Below the pieces are notes generated by a model that searched no databases, was not told where the DNA came from, and saw nothing but the letters and a program-made list of their open reading frames with translations. Positions 45,506 to 53,454 of a DNA stretch of 64,000 bases are shown piece after piece. The translations under genes and the position numbers were made by a program. Origin of the DNA: Azoarcus sp. L1K30. GTDB taxonomy: Bacteria; Pseudomonadota; Gammaproteobacteria; Burkholderiales; Rhodocyclaceae. The stretch is taken from NCBI RefSeq assembly GCF_018122735.1, contig NZ_JAGRRD010000001.1:1141622-1205621 (forward strand), written 5' to 3'. How positions within the stretch are numbered: position 1 is the first letter of the stretch; every line of letters begins with the position of its first letter.

Positions 45506-45523
45506 CTCCGTAAAACTACGGAG
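45506..45523. promoter_or_regulatory. Inverted repeat before the haem-binding-like gene
   Basis: CTCCGTA (45506-45512), AAAC, TACGGAG (45517-45523): a perfect 7-bp inverted repeat about 93 bases upstream of the haem-binding-like start, overlapping the stop codon of the response regulator gene. Position and symmetry fit a binding site for that LuxR-type regulator, but it lacks a T-run and is not a terminator. Function inferred. Confidence 0.4.
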
Positions 45524-46151
45524 TCGCGCTATCGTCTGCCTCGACCAGCGCTGCGTACTGGCGGATGAGTTGCGCGAGCGAATCAGCCTGCAGCTTGGCA
45601 AAGAGATTGGCCCGATGTGTTTCGACAGTGCGCGGCGAGACTTCCAGCGCGCGGCCAATTTCCTTGTTGGTCAGACCGGCGATGATCAGATCCAGCACCT
45701 CGTGTTCGCGCTCCGAGAGCTGTTGATAGCGTTCTCGCGCCAGGCGGTCGGCCTGATGGCGATGCCGCGACTGCACGTGCCGGCGAACCGACTGCTGCAA
45801 GGTGTCGATCAACAACTCGTCATTGACCGGCTTTTCGAGGAATTCAGCGGCACCTGCCTTGAAGGCACGCCGACAGAGATCGACCGTGCCATGGCCGGTG
45901 AGCATGATCACCGGCTGATCCACCCCTTGCGCGATCAGTTGCTCCAGCACCGTCATACCGCTGATTCCGGGCATGCGGATATCGAGCACGATGGCACCGA
46001 TGCTCTCCCGATCGAAATCGCGGATGAACGCTTCCGGCCTGGCCCAGGTGTGCACGCGCAGGCCGACCGTGCCGATCAGCAATGCCAGGCCATCGCGCAC
46101 GGCGGCATCGTCATCGACCAGATGGATCAAGGGCGAAAGCGGCACGCTCAT
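45516..46151 (-). CDS. FixJ/NarL-type response regulator
   Basis: 211-residue two-domain regulator. The receiver (1-~120) has the acidic pocket LVDDDAAVRD, phospho-acceptor Asp57 (VLDIRMPG), Thr in MLTGHG and Lys in FLEKPVN. The C-terminal LuxR HTH (about 140-205) has LSEREHEVLDLIIAGLTNKE and IGRALEVSPRTVETHRANLF. The start codon shares one base with the kinase stop (TGATG), so the kinase and regulator are translated together. Probable target: the haem-binding-like/ankyrin operon downstream. Confidence 0.92.
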   Translation of the reverse strand: MSVPLSPLIHLVDDDAAVRDGLALLIGTVGLRVHTWARPEAFIRDFDRESIGAIVLDIRMPGISGMTVLEQLIAQGVDQPVIMLTGHGTVDLCRRAFKAGAAEFLEKPVNDELLIDTLQQSVRRHVQSRHRHQADRLARERYQQLSEREHEVLDLIIAGLTNKEIGRALEVSPRTVETHRANLFAKLQADSLAQLIRQYAALVEADDSATP

Positions 46152-47641
46152 CAATTACGCTCCCGAATCACCAGTGGCAAGGTCAGGCAGAACGCGGCAC
46201 CGCCCTCCGCAAGATTAGCCGCATCGATGCGCCCGCCCATACCCGTGGCAAGCGTTTCGCACAGGCTCAGCCCAAGACCCAGCCCGTTCTCCTTGGTCGA
46301 GAAAAACGGTTCGAACAGGTGCGGCAACGCCTCCGGCGGAATGCCAGGACCGCCATCTGCAATCGTCAGCCGTGCCACGCTATCCTCCGCCTCGATCTGC
46401 AAAGCGAGCCGGCGGGCAGGTACCGGAGTATCCGCCATTGCCTGCAGCGCGTTTATCAGCAGATTGTGGATGATCTGCTCCAGCGCCACCGGGTCCGCCT
46501 GCACCTGCAAGACGGCATCACCGTCCAGCGCAGGTTTGAGACCGAGGCGGTCGGTTTCGGCCTGCAGCAGGGCGAGCACATTGCGTACGGCGGCATACAG
46601 ATTGACGGGCTCCATCCGCTCGGCCAGGCCTGGGCGTTCAATCGCCCGACGCAGGCGGGACAATACCTCGGCGGCACGGCGGGCCTGGCCGACGGCCTGG
46701 GTCATGGCGTAACGCGCGGTGTCGAGATCGGGGGGCTCGCTATTGAGCAAGCGACTGGCTGCCTGGGCGTTGGCCGAGACGGCCGCCAGTGGCTGATTGA
46801 GTTCATGCGCCAGGCCGGCTGCCAGCTCGCCGAGCGTGTTCAGACGCGCGATCTGACCGAAACGCAGCATCTCTTCGGCGCGCTGGCGGGCCCGTCGCTG
46901 CACCTGCAGCCAGGCAAGCAGGCCGCACAATGCAGCGCAACCCAGCCACCACAAGACCAGCCGCCCCCAAGGCAGGCTGCGCCAGCCGAGCTGGCGGCTG
47001 ACCGCGACAGTGAAAGGTTGACTGTCGGCCGCGATCGTCTTGCTGAAGCTGAGGCGCTGGACCAACGCGCCGCCTTCATGCACCACGCCCGGTGATACAA
47101 CTATTTCCTGATCGTCCAATTGCAGGACGACACGGACCGGGCTGTCCTGCCGCGGCAACGGCCATTCGTCCCACGGCACCATTGAATGAATGTCGATTTC
47201 GAGCGCGTAGCTGGCCGGGCGGGCCGCGAGCACGAGCCAGTAGTGTCCTGCGCTGGCGTCGATAGCGGTCAGCACGGCATGGCGCTGCCGTTGCGATTCA
47301 GCTGCCGCTGCGGCCAGCGCGACCGGCAATCTTCCATCCCGGGGAGCGGCCGTCATCCACCGCTCTACGCGAAGAATCTGCGAATATACCGCGGGCAACC
47401 TTTGTGCCGCCTGCTCCGCGGCATTCTGCCCTCCCGGCTGAAGCAGCGCCAGGGTTGCGAGGATGGCCTCGTGCTGCACGGCGCGCTGGCTGAGCAGGCG
47501 GTGGATGATGCGAGCATCCGTCTGGAAGGCATCTTCGTGCCGGGCATGGCTGGCAACCACTTCGATACCGCTGGCAACCAGCGAGAGCGAAAGCCAGAGC
47601 ACGACAAATGGCAGGAACACGCGACGTCTCATGAGCGACAT
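46151..47641 (-). CDS. Membrane sensor histidine kinase
   Basis: 496-residue kinase. A signal-anchor helix (VFLPFVVLWLSLSLVASGI) and a second helix (about 228-246, LVLWWLGCAALCGLLAWLQV) enclose a ~195-residue periplasmic sensor domain. The HisKA box GLAHELNQPLAAVSANAQA has His279. The ATPase domain has IIHNLLINALQAM (N), IADGGPGIP (G1), FEPFFSTKENGLGLGLSL (F/G2). The NtrB/FixL-like phospho-acceptor fits the FixJ-like partner encoded next. The signal might be delivered by the secreted haem-binding-like protein. Confidence 0.92.
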   Translation of the reverse strand: MSLMRRRVFLPFVVLWLSLSLVASGIEVVASHARHEDAFQTDARIIHRLLSQRAVQHEAILATLALLQPGGQNAAEQAAQRLPAVYSQILRVERWMTAAPRDGRLPVALAAAAAESQRQRHAVLTAIDASAGHYWLVLAARPASYALEIDIHSMVPWDEWPLPRQDSPVRVVLQLDDQEIVVSPGVVHEGGALVQRLSFSKTIAADSQPFTVAVSRQLGWRSLPWGRLVLWWLGCAALCGLLAWLQVQRRARQRAEEMLRFGQIARLNTLGELAAGLAHELNQPLAAVSANAQAASRLLNSEPPDLDTARYAMTQAVGQARRAAEVLSRLRRAIERPGLAERMEPVNLYAAVRNVLALLQAETDRLGLKPALDGDAVLQVQADPVALEQIIHNLLINALQAMADTPVPARRLALQIEAEDSVARLTIADGGPGIPPEALPHLFEPFFSTKENGLGLGLSLCETLATGMGGRIDAANLAEGGAAFCLTLPLVIRERN

Positions 47642-47787
47642 TGGCGGCGAAGAACCCCCAATTTACCTGCAAACGTCCATCGAGAGTCATTCTCTCAAGG
47701 ATCGGAGACTCAATCACTACCCCGTTGCACGCCAAGACCACTCGCGATGCGCAAGGTTGAGTGGTTGTAGCGTTCAGGCACTTCCAG

Positions 47788-48078
47788 TCAGAACCAGCAA
47801 AAGAGAATGCTGTAGTCGAGCTGCTCACAAAATTGCCGATCCGAACGAATCGAATAGAGCACGATCAGCAATTGCCCCTTGAGCAAGCGCTCGGGCGGGA
47901 TCGACGGGCGGCCGACACTCGAGTACAGCACACCCACATCTGCCGAAATGGCGGCGAGCGCTCGATCAGCCAACTTCTTCACCCGCCCCAACGGATGATC
48001 CACGGGCACGCGCGACTCTGGCGAAAAGCAATGGAACATCGAGGACTGAGGATCGAGTTGGCCGCGCATCGCTTTCAA
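47788..48078 (-). pseudogene. Truncated IS5-family transposase (DUF772 N-terminal part)
   Basis: 96-residue fragment starting MKAMRGQLDPQSSMFHCFSP and containing GRPSIPPERLLKGQLLIVLY and SIRSDRQFCEQLDYSILF, the conserved N-terminal domain of IS5-type transposases. A stop follows where the intact proteins continue with RWF plus about 300 residues holding the DDE catalytic domain. No terminal inverted repeat or target duplication was found, so this is a decayed insertion remnant. Confidence 0.8.
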
Positions 48079-48171
48079 GACGGGAGGTTTGGGAATGCAT
48101 CTATGACAATCAATTCGACTGTTCGTTCACTGAGTTTTGCATCAACCCGATAACTAGCACAGATCGTCACC

Positions 48172-49347
48172 CTATTCGACACTACAAACATAGAAATTTC
48201 TGGATGGAGGCGGACGGTGCGGCAATGCGCGTTCCTGTTCAATAACTGCACTCGCATCAGACATAGAGTTATCGAGAATATTCGTCGCAACAACTGCCGC
48301 CCCTTTTGACCGGGCAGCCTCTGCTTCCACAAGTCCACCGAGAACAATGCTCTTTGCTTTCCCAAAAAGCCTTATCTCCTCTTCATCACGATCAGAAACA
48401 GTGAAATCAGGTCCTTTCTCCTTTAGAGCACTGATGGCAGCCTCTTCCTTCCTTAGCATCTCATTTGGACTGGAAGCCCTAGCCCCCAACTCAGATACAT
48501 ACTCACCCCGTTTATCTGCACCTTTTGGATTATCCGCTATATTTTTCCGCCACATCTCTACAGCCTTTTCATGCTCATATAGGCTTGATAAAAATTGAGA
48601 CAACGCACTCCGTCTACTTTCTGCAGCAGATTTCGACATCGAATCTATTATTTCACTCCATCTATCAATTTCTCGCCTAGCATAGACAACTTTTGTCTGG
48701 TACTGCACCTCATCACTTTCATCTTTAATCTTGGAATAAGCCATGTTCGCGGTCACTCTTTCCGCCATGCTCTTAGCCTTCATAAGACTCTTTACAGCCT
48801 CTTCAAGCCTTCCCGCATCACTATCAGATTCAGCAAGCGAAAATATACTCCGAATCTTCCTGTCGATTTCTGGGCATATTTTTGATCCATCTTGTATTTT
48901 AAATTTCTCATACGCAACACTTGCTTCGTCGCGCCACATATCATAATTCAAAATGAGAGATGGATTATTGTAGGACCGAGAGATCCCCAAGAAACCTAAG
49001 TAGTCAGGCATTCTTATATAAAAAAAAGATACCACAGCAAAAGGAAGAAAAATAAATAGAAATAAATTCCCCGCGATTGGAGCATACTTCCGATGATCGG
49101 CAAGCCGCAGTAACCATCCTCGCAGCAAGATAAACGGCGCTGAAACATGCCGCCCAAAAACTGTTCGGTTCAGTCCCACCAAGTAACTTCTCGGATTCCA
49201 AAAATGGAATTCACTCGAATCGTCGTCTTTCATTCCACACCCATAGCAGGCTGATGCAAAAACCGGCGACATCGCGCCAGTACTGAGATTCAGACCGAAT
49301 TTCGTCGTGGCATCTTTTTCGGAAACGACCTTCGCGTTGTTTTTCAA
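48172..49347 (-). CDS. AT-rich orphan membrane protein
   Basis: 391-residue protein of unknown family. Residues ~88-112 form one clear membrane helix (NLFLFIFLPFAVVSFFYIRM); a Cys pair (ACYGCGMKDDD) lies near residues 33-38. The C-terminal ~250 residues are charged and helical, with repeat-like segments (EIDRKIRSIFSLAESDSDAG, EEAVKSLMKAKSMAERVTAN, FLSSLYEHEKAVEMWRKNIA) that resemble TPR or coiled coil. Base composition is visibly more AT-rich than in neighbouring genes, and codons are atypical, pointing to horizontal acquisition. It lies between the transposase fragment and the SOS-boxed gene. No function is assigned. Confidence 0.65.
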   Translation of the reverse strand: MKNNAKVVSEKDATTKFGLNLSTGAMSPVFASACYGCGMKDDDSSEFHFWNPRSYLVGLNRTVFGRHVSAPFILLRGWLLRLADHRKYAPIAGNLFLFIFLPFAVVSFFYIRMPDYLGFLGISRSYNNPSLILNYDMWRDEASVAYEKFKIQDGSKICPEIDRKIRSIFSLAESDSDAGRLEEAVKSLMKAKSMAERVTANMAYSKIKDESDEVQYQTKVVYARREIDRWSEIIDSMSKSAAESRRSALSQFLSSLYEHEKAVEMWRKNIADNPKGADKRGEYVSELGARASSPNEMLRKEEAAISALKEKGPDFTVSDRDEEEIRLFGKAKSIVLGGLVEAEAARSKGAAVVATNILDNSMSDASAVIEQERALPHRPPPSRNFYVCSVE

Positions 49348-49534
49348 TTGCCTTCATGGCCGCAACGGCGGCCGCGAAGGCTTGTTTGTGCGCCTGCGCT
49401 CATGCCTTTACTGAGGTGCCCTACGTTTTCCGCCTTCCAAGCGGTCGTCCTTATGCTGCTTCAGCGGACTACACCGCAATGAACAGGTGAGTTTGCCGGG
49501 TGCTTACTTTGTACAAGCGAAGCGTCTGGCGCTC

Positions 49535-49870
49535 CTACCGACCGTAGTTGTCGCCCATCACCTCACACCACCACTCTTGCGCGAACTGGATGCGCTCGCC
49601 GCTGGTTGAGTCGAACTGAAAGCCCCGAAGCCATAGCCCCTTGGGTGTGATCCGCAGAAGTTCTACATCGAAGAGCACCGGCAAGAGTGGGCGCTTGCCC
49701 GACATGCCGTAACGCTCCCAGATGGTAGCCATCCGCCTCGGTCGGTTGTCGGCAACGCCCTGCGTGACAAGTTCGAGCGTGAGCGTGCCGGACACCCCGG
49801 CATCGGCTCGGCATTCCTCACGAGTGCGACGGACACCAGCTTGCAGAAGCTGGACTAGACGGACCTGCAT
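49535..49870 (-). CDS. Hypothetical protein behind a LexA-type SOS box
   Basis: 111-residue protein (MQVRLVQLLQAGVRRTREEC), basic at the N-terminus, with a compact C-terminal half (LLPVLFDVELLRITPKGLWL, RGFQFDSTSGERIQFAQEWW). No family is recognised. The start is 14 bases from a palindrome fitting the LexA operator, so transcription is probably induced by DNA damage. Genes of this type are often carried by mobile elements inserted at tRNAs, and a tRNA-Thr lies 224 bases upstream. Confidence 0.6.
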   Translation of the reverse strand: MQVRLVQLLQAGVRRTREECRADAGVSGTLTLELVTQGVADNRPRRMATIWERYGMSGKRPLLPVLFDVELLRITPKGLWLRGFQFDSTSGERIQFAQEWWCEVMGDNYGR

Positions 49871-49883
49871 GGCGGCTTAAGAT

Positions 49884-49903
49884 AACTGTATGGATGTACA
49901 GTT
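49884..49903. promoter_or_regulatory. LexA/SOS box
   Basis: CTGTATGGATGTACAG (49886-49901) fits the CTG-N10-CAG consensus, and the flanking bases extend the palindrome to AACTGTA...TACAGTT. It lies just upstream of the gene starting at 49870. Confidence 0.7.
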
Positions 49904-49953
49904 TAAGCCCTGAGTTCAGACTTTGGTAGAGCAGGCCCGCCCCCTATCCTCGC

Positions 49954-50036
49954 GGATCTGGTTGCCGTTCGCTGTGGATCTGGTTGCCGCTCCCGGAAGC
50001 GTGAGATTCAGCCTAACGGCAACCAAACGGCAACCA
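49954..50036. repeat. Four copies of TGGTTGCCG, two direct and two inverted
   Basis: TGGTTGCCG occurs at 49959-49967 and 49981-49989 (each inside the longer direct repeat GGATCTGGTTGCCG at 49954 and 49976). Its reverse complement CGGCAACCA occurs at 50017-50025 and 50028-50036. The block lies between the SOS-boxed gene and tRNA-Thr. It may be a protein-binding array (for example recombinase arm sites) or an insertion scar. Confidence 0.7.
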
Positions 50037-50048
50037 AACCCCAGAAAG

Positions 50049-50078
50049 CAAAAAGGCCAACCCCGGAGGATTGGCCTA
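50049..50078 (-). terminator. Terminator of tRNA-Thr
   Basis: Stem AGGCCAA (50054-50060) with TTGGCCT (50071-50077), read on the minus strand and followed by TTTTGC, 16 bases after the tRNA 3' end. Confidence 0.75.
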
Positions 50079-50093
50079 AGTGCTTGAAACGTT

Positions 50094-50169
<76 letters not shown>

Positions 50170-50254
50170 GAAGAGCGCGGAGAATACAACAGGTCGCTGC
50201 GGCGTTCAAGCCTTTGACGGCGCAAAAACGTGATTTCGGCGTTTCCCGCATCGT

Positions 50255-51421
50255 TCACATCAACTTGGCCGCCTCCGGTGCGCGCTGGTAGCCCCAGATG
50301 GACTGCCAGTCGTAGGGCGGCAGGCGTGGCTGGTCGTCGTGGGCGTAGCCCTGGATGCGGCAGTCGCGCGGGCCGATGCGGCGCGGGCGTGGCACGTGCT
50401 GGGGGCGGCCCTTGGTGTCTAGAAAGGCCAGCACTTCGCGTGGCGTACCATCGGCCTCGGCCGAACGGCGGCTGATGATGCCCATCTCGCCATTGGACAG
50501 GCGCACCACGCTGCCGGGCGGGAAACTGCCGAGCCGGCCCATGAGCAATCGGGCCAGGATGTGGTCGAGGCGTTCGAGATCGGGGCCGAATACATGTTGC
50601 AGCAGACGCTGCGGGTCGCGCGCCTGATGCAGGCTCCAGAACAGCGGCCCGCGGCGTTTGCGCTCACGCAAACGGGCGGCGAGTACGTCTGCCACACGCA
50701 CCATGCGCGCATGCAGCGAGATTCCGGTACGGCTCAGTCCGGAAGGATAGCCGCTACCGTCGAAGGCCTCGTGATGCTGGCGCACGGCCGTCAGCCATGT
50801 TTCGGGAAGGCTGCCAAGCTTCTCGAGCAGCTGGGCGGCCAGTTCGGGATGTGCGTCGATCGCCTCGCGCGCTTCGGTGTCGGGCTGCCCGGCATGGGCA
50901 AACATCCGGTCGTGCAGGCGCAGGCTGCCGAGGTTCATGGTCAGGGCAGCGCCGATCAGCGTAATACTCTCCTGACGAGAAAAGCCGTGCGCGGCCGCGA
51001 GCTCTGCGGCAAAAAGGGCGGCGAGGACGGCATGGCACACGCTGGGGCGATCATACTGTTCCATGCGTGCGAATCCGATACATGCATCGGGATCCAGCAT
51101 CCAGGTCTTGTAGGTTTCGGTGGCGAGTGAAACGAAGTCGTCGGCACTCACCGGCTGTCCGCCGACGAGCAATTCGTCGAGCATGGCCAGGGCATTGCCG
51201 ATGTCGCGCAAGACCTTGAGCGGCTCCGCGTCCGACACGCGCATGGCCTGAGTCGCACGGCAGTACAGACGGCGCTCGCCATAGCCGGCGATCATCAGGG
51301 GGCTGATCTCCACCCCTTCGCGCAGCAGCAGCGTGCCCCGTACATCGAAAAGATCACAGGGCGCCGGTTGCCCGATCAATCCGGGCGGCAAGGCCACCGG
51401 GCGCAGAATCGAGTCGACCAT
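50255..51421 (-). CDS. HD-GYP-like protein with degenerate HD dyad
   Basis: 388-residue cytoplasmic protein. Residues ~140-275 align with HD-GYP phosphodiesterases: the GYP signature is intact (HHEAFDGSGYPSGL), as is the metal-site region HARMVRVADVLAARLRERK. However, where HDIGK should stand the protein reads MNLGSL, so the HD metal ligands are missing. The N-terminal ~100 residues (GTLLLREGVEISPLMIAGYG) match the domain usually preceding HD-GYP, and the C-terminal part is a beta-rich extension. It is probably a c-di-GMP-binding sensor or another regulatory protein rather than an active phosphodiesterase. The ATG at 51421 is chosen over an unsupported 66-residue extension. Confidence 0.85.
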   Translation of the reverse strand: MVDSILRPVALPPGLIGQPAPCDLFDVRGTLLLREGVEISPLMIAGYGERRLYCRATQAMRVSDAEPLKVLRDIGNALAMLDELLVGGQPVSADDFVSLATETYKTWMLDPDACIGFARMEQYDRPSVCHAVLAALFAAELAAAHGFSRQESITLIGAALTMNLGSLRLHDRMFAHAGQPDTEAREAIDAHPELAAQLLEKLGSLPETWLTAVRQHHEAFDGSGYPSGLSRTGISLHARMVRVADVLAARLRERKRRGPLFWSLHQARDPQRLLQHVFGPDLERLDHILARLLMGRLGSFPPGSVVRLSNGEMGIISRRSAEADGTPREVLAFLDTKGRPQHVPRPRRIGPRDCRIQGYAHDDQPRLPPYDWQSIWGYQRAPEAAKLM

Positions 51422-51716
51422 CGCAGTTCTCCATGAATGCCGGCAAGCCATCAGTAGCCCGCCTCCATCGTGACAAGTGCGAGATTCATGCCAGCACGCG
51501 CAAGTGCCCGGCAAGGCCGTGTTCACGCCCTTGTTATGGCACACCCGGTGGCGCCCTGCCCTGTTTGCCGTTGCCGGCTTGCCGCCTGGCCGGCAGATCT
51601 TGCCGTTCGCTGCGGCCACATTTGCTGCAGTGCATATGGCTTATTGCCAATCTTCGGGTTTCGCGACACGCGATGGACCTTAAACTGCGGTCAACTCAAG
51701 TTCAGGAGAGGTACGC

Positions 51717-52067
51717 ATGGGACGACTCACCACACACGTGCTCGACACAGCCAACGGCAGACCGGGCGCCGGCATTGCGGTCACGGTCTTTCGCCTCGAC
51801 GGCACCCGCCGGGAGCTTGCCCGCGCTACGACCAATCACGACGGCCGCTGTGACCAGCCGCTGCTGGAGGGCGCCGTCTTTGAAGCGGGCCGGTACGAGA
51901 TCATATTCGGCGCGGGTGACTATTTTCGCGGCATCGATCCAACGCTGCCCGACCCTCCGTTCGTAGACGAAGTGGTCTTGCGCTTCGGCGTCGCCGACCC
52001 TGCCGCGCACTACCATGTCCCGCTCCTGGTCTCACCGTGGAGCTATTCGACCTACCGCGGCAGTTGA
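51717..52067 (+). CDS. uraH: 5-hydroxyisourate hydrolase
   Basis: 116-residue transthyretin-related enzyme that opens 5-hydroxyisourate to OHCU after urate oxidation. The N-terminal motif LTTHVLDTANGRPG has catalytic His7; Arg44 (NHDGRC) and the C-terminal signature HYHVPLLVSPWSYSTYRGS are present. No signal peptide, so it is cytoplasmic. AGGAG precedes the start. It lies 34 bases before puuD, in one operon. The next enzyme, OHCU decarboxylase (uraD), is not in the window. Confidence 0.95.
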   Translation: MGRLTTHVLDTANGRPGAGIAVTVFRLDGTRRELARATTNHDGRCDQPLLEGAVFEAGRYEIIFGAGDYFRGIDPTLPDPPFVDEVVLRFGVADPAAHYHVPLLVSPWSYSTYRGS

Positions 52068-52101
52068 TCGGACCATTGCCGGAAAACAAAGCGACAGAAC
52101 C

Positions 52102-53295
52102 ATGGAAAGCTACCTTCTCGACTGGGCGAACCTGCTCGTGCGCTGGCTCCACCTCATCGCAGGCATTGCCTGGATCGGCGCTTCCTTTTACTTCGTGATG
52201 CTGGATACCTCGCTGCGCCCGCCGAAGAAACCCGAAGACGCCAAGCGCGGCGTATTCGGTGAACTGTGGGGCGTGCACGGGGGCGGCTTCTACTGCAGCC
52301 AGAAGTTCCTTACCGGCCCCAAGGACGAGCCGCTTACCATGGACCTGCACTGGTCGAAATGGGAGGCCTACACGACCTGGCTGTCCGGCATGGGCATGCT
52401 GGCCATTGTCTATTGGGTGGGGGCATCGAGTTACCTGATCGACAAGCAGGTGATGGTGTTGACGCCCGGCATGGCCATCCTCGCCTCGGTCACCACGCTT
52501 GTTGCCGGCTGGGCCATATACGACTTGCTGTGTCGCAACCTGATGGGTCGCGATGCCTTGCTGGCCGGGCTGGTTTTCATCCTGGTGATGGCGGGCAACT
52601 GGCTATTGCACCAGCTCTTCTCCGCCCGCGGTGCCTACATTCATGTCGGCGCGATGCTTGGCACCATCATGGCCGCCAACGTCTTCTTCCACATCATTCC
52701 CGGGCAGAAGCGGATGGTGGCGCAGATCCGCGCGGGTCAGCCGGTGGACCCGCGTCCTGGCATGGTGGGCAAGCAGCGCTCGGTGCACAACACCTACTTC
52801 ACGCTGCCGGTGCTGTTCATCATGATCAGCAATCACTACCCCATGACCTACGCCAACAAGTACGGCTGGCTGATTCTGGCGGTGATGATGATTGCCGGCG
52901 TGCTGATCCGGCAGTTCTTCGTGCTGCGCCATCGCGGCCAGCTGAAATGGTGGCTGCCCGCCGCCGGCGTGGCCCTGATCGGGCTGCTGATCGTACTGAT
53001 GGCCCCCAAGCCCGTGAATGCCGATGGCGACAAGGTCGGCTTCGAGTCGGTGCGGGCGGTGGTGCAGAAGCGCTGCATTGCCTGCCACGCGGCGCAGCCC
53101 ACATGGGAAGGTTTCGCCCAGCCCCCCAAGGGCGTCATGCTCGAAACGCCCGAAGAAATCGGCCAGCACGCCGCAAAAATGGCGGAAACGGTGGCCAGCG
53201 GCTACATGCCGCTGGCCAACCTGACGCAGATCACCGACGAAGAGCGCGCACTCATCGCCACCTGGTTTGCCCAGGGTGCCCGGACAGACGACTGA
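52102..53295 (+). CDS. puuD: Membrane-bound cytochrome c urate oxidase PuuD
   Basis: 397-residue protein with about eight N-terminal helices (MESYLLDWANLLVRWLHLIA, GIAWIGASFYFVMLDTSLR) carrying His residues for the membrane part, and a C-terminal class I cytochrome c domain: CIACH at 325-329 with distal Met369 (GYMPLAN). PuuD-type enzymes oxidise urate to 5-hydroxyisourate and pass electrons to the respiratory chain instead of making H2O2. The ATG at 52102 begins the conserved N-terminus. Confidence 0.94.
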   Translation: MESYLLDWANLLVRWLHLIAGIAWIGASFYFVMLDTSLRPPKKPEDAKRGVFGELWGVHGGGFYCSQKFLTGPKDEPLTMDLHWSKWEAYTTWLSGMGMLAIVYWVGASSYLIDKQVMVLTPGMAILASVTTLVAGWAIYDLLCRNLMGRDALLAGLVFILVMAGNWLLHQLFSARGAYIHVGAMLGTIMAANVFFHIIPGQKRMVAQIRAGQPVDPRPGMVGKQRSVHNTYFTLPVLFIMISNHYPMTYANKYGWLILAVMMIAGVLIRQFFVLRHRGQLKWWLPAAGVALIGLLIVLMAPKPVNADGDKVGFESVRAVVQKRCIACHAAQPTWEGFAQPPKGVMLETPEEIGQHAAKMAETVASGYMPLANLTQITDEERALIATWFAQGARTDD

Positions 53296-53400
53296 ACGCT
53301 CGCAAGAACCTGAACACCACTTCCCGACTGTGTAGCCTGTGCGGGCAGCACTGATCCGGCGCAGCTCGTGCCCGACGCCAACGGCCGCGCAAAAGGCAAA

Positions 53401-53436
53401 TGGGCGGTCCGCTGGCTGAAACCGGCCGACCGCCCA
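53401..53436. terminator. Bidirectional hairpin between convergent puuD and puuE
   Basis: A 9-bp stem TGGGCGGTC (53401-53409) with GACCGCCCA (53428-53436). On the minus strand it is followed by the T-rich TTTGCCTTTTGC. Confidence 0.6.
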
Positions 53437-53454
53437 ATAGAACCCACCCTTTCA

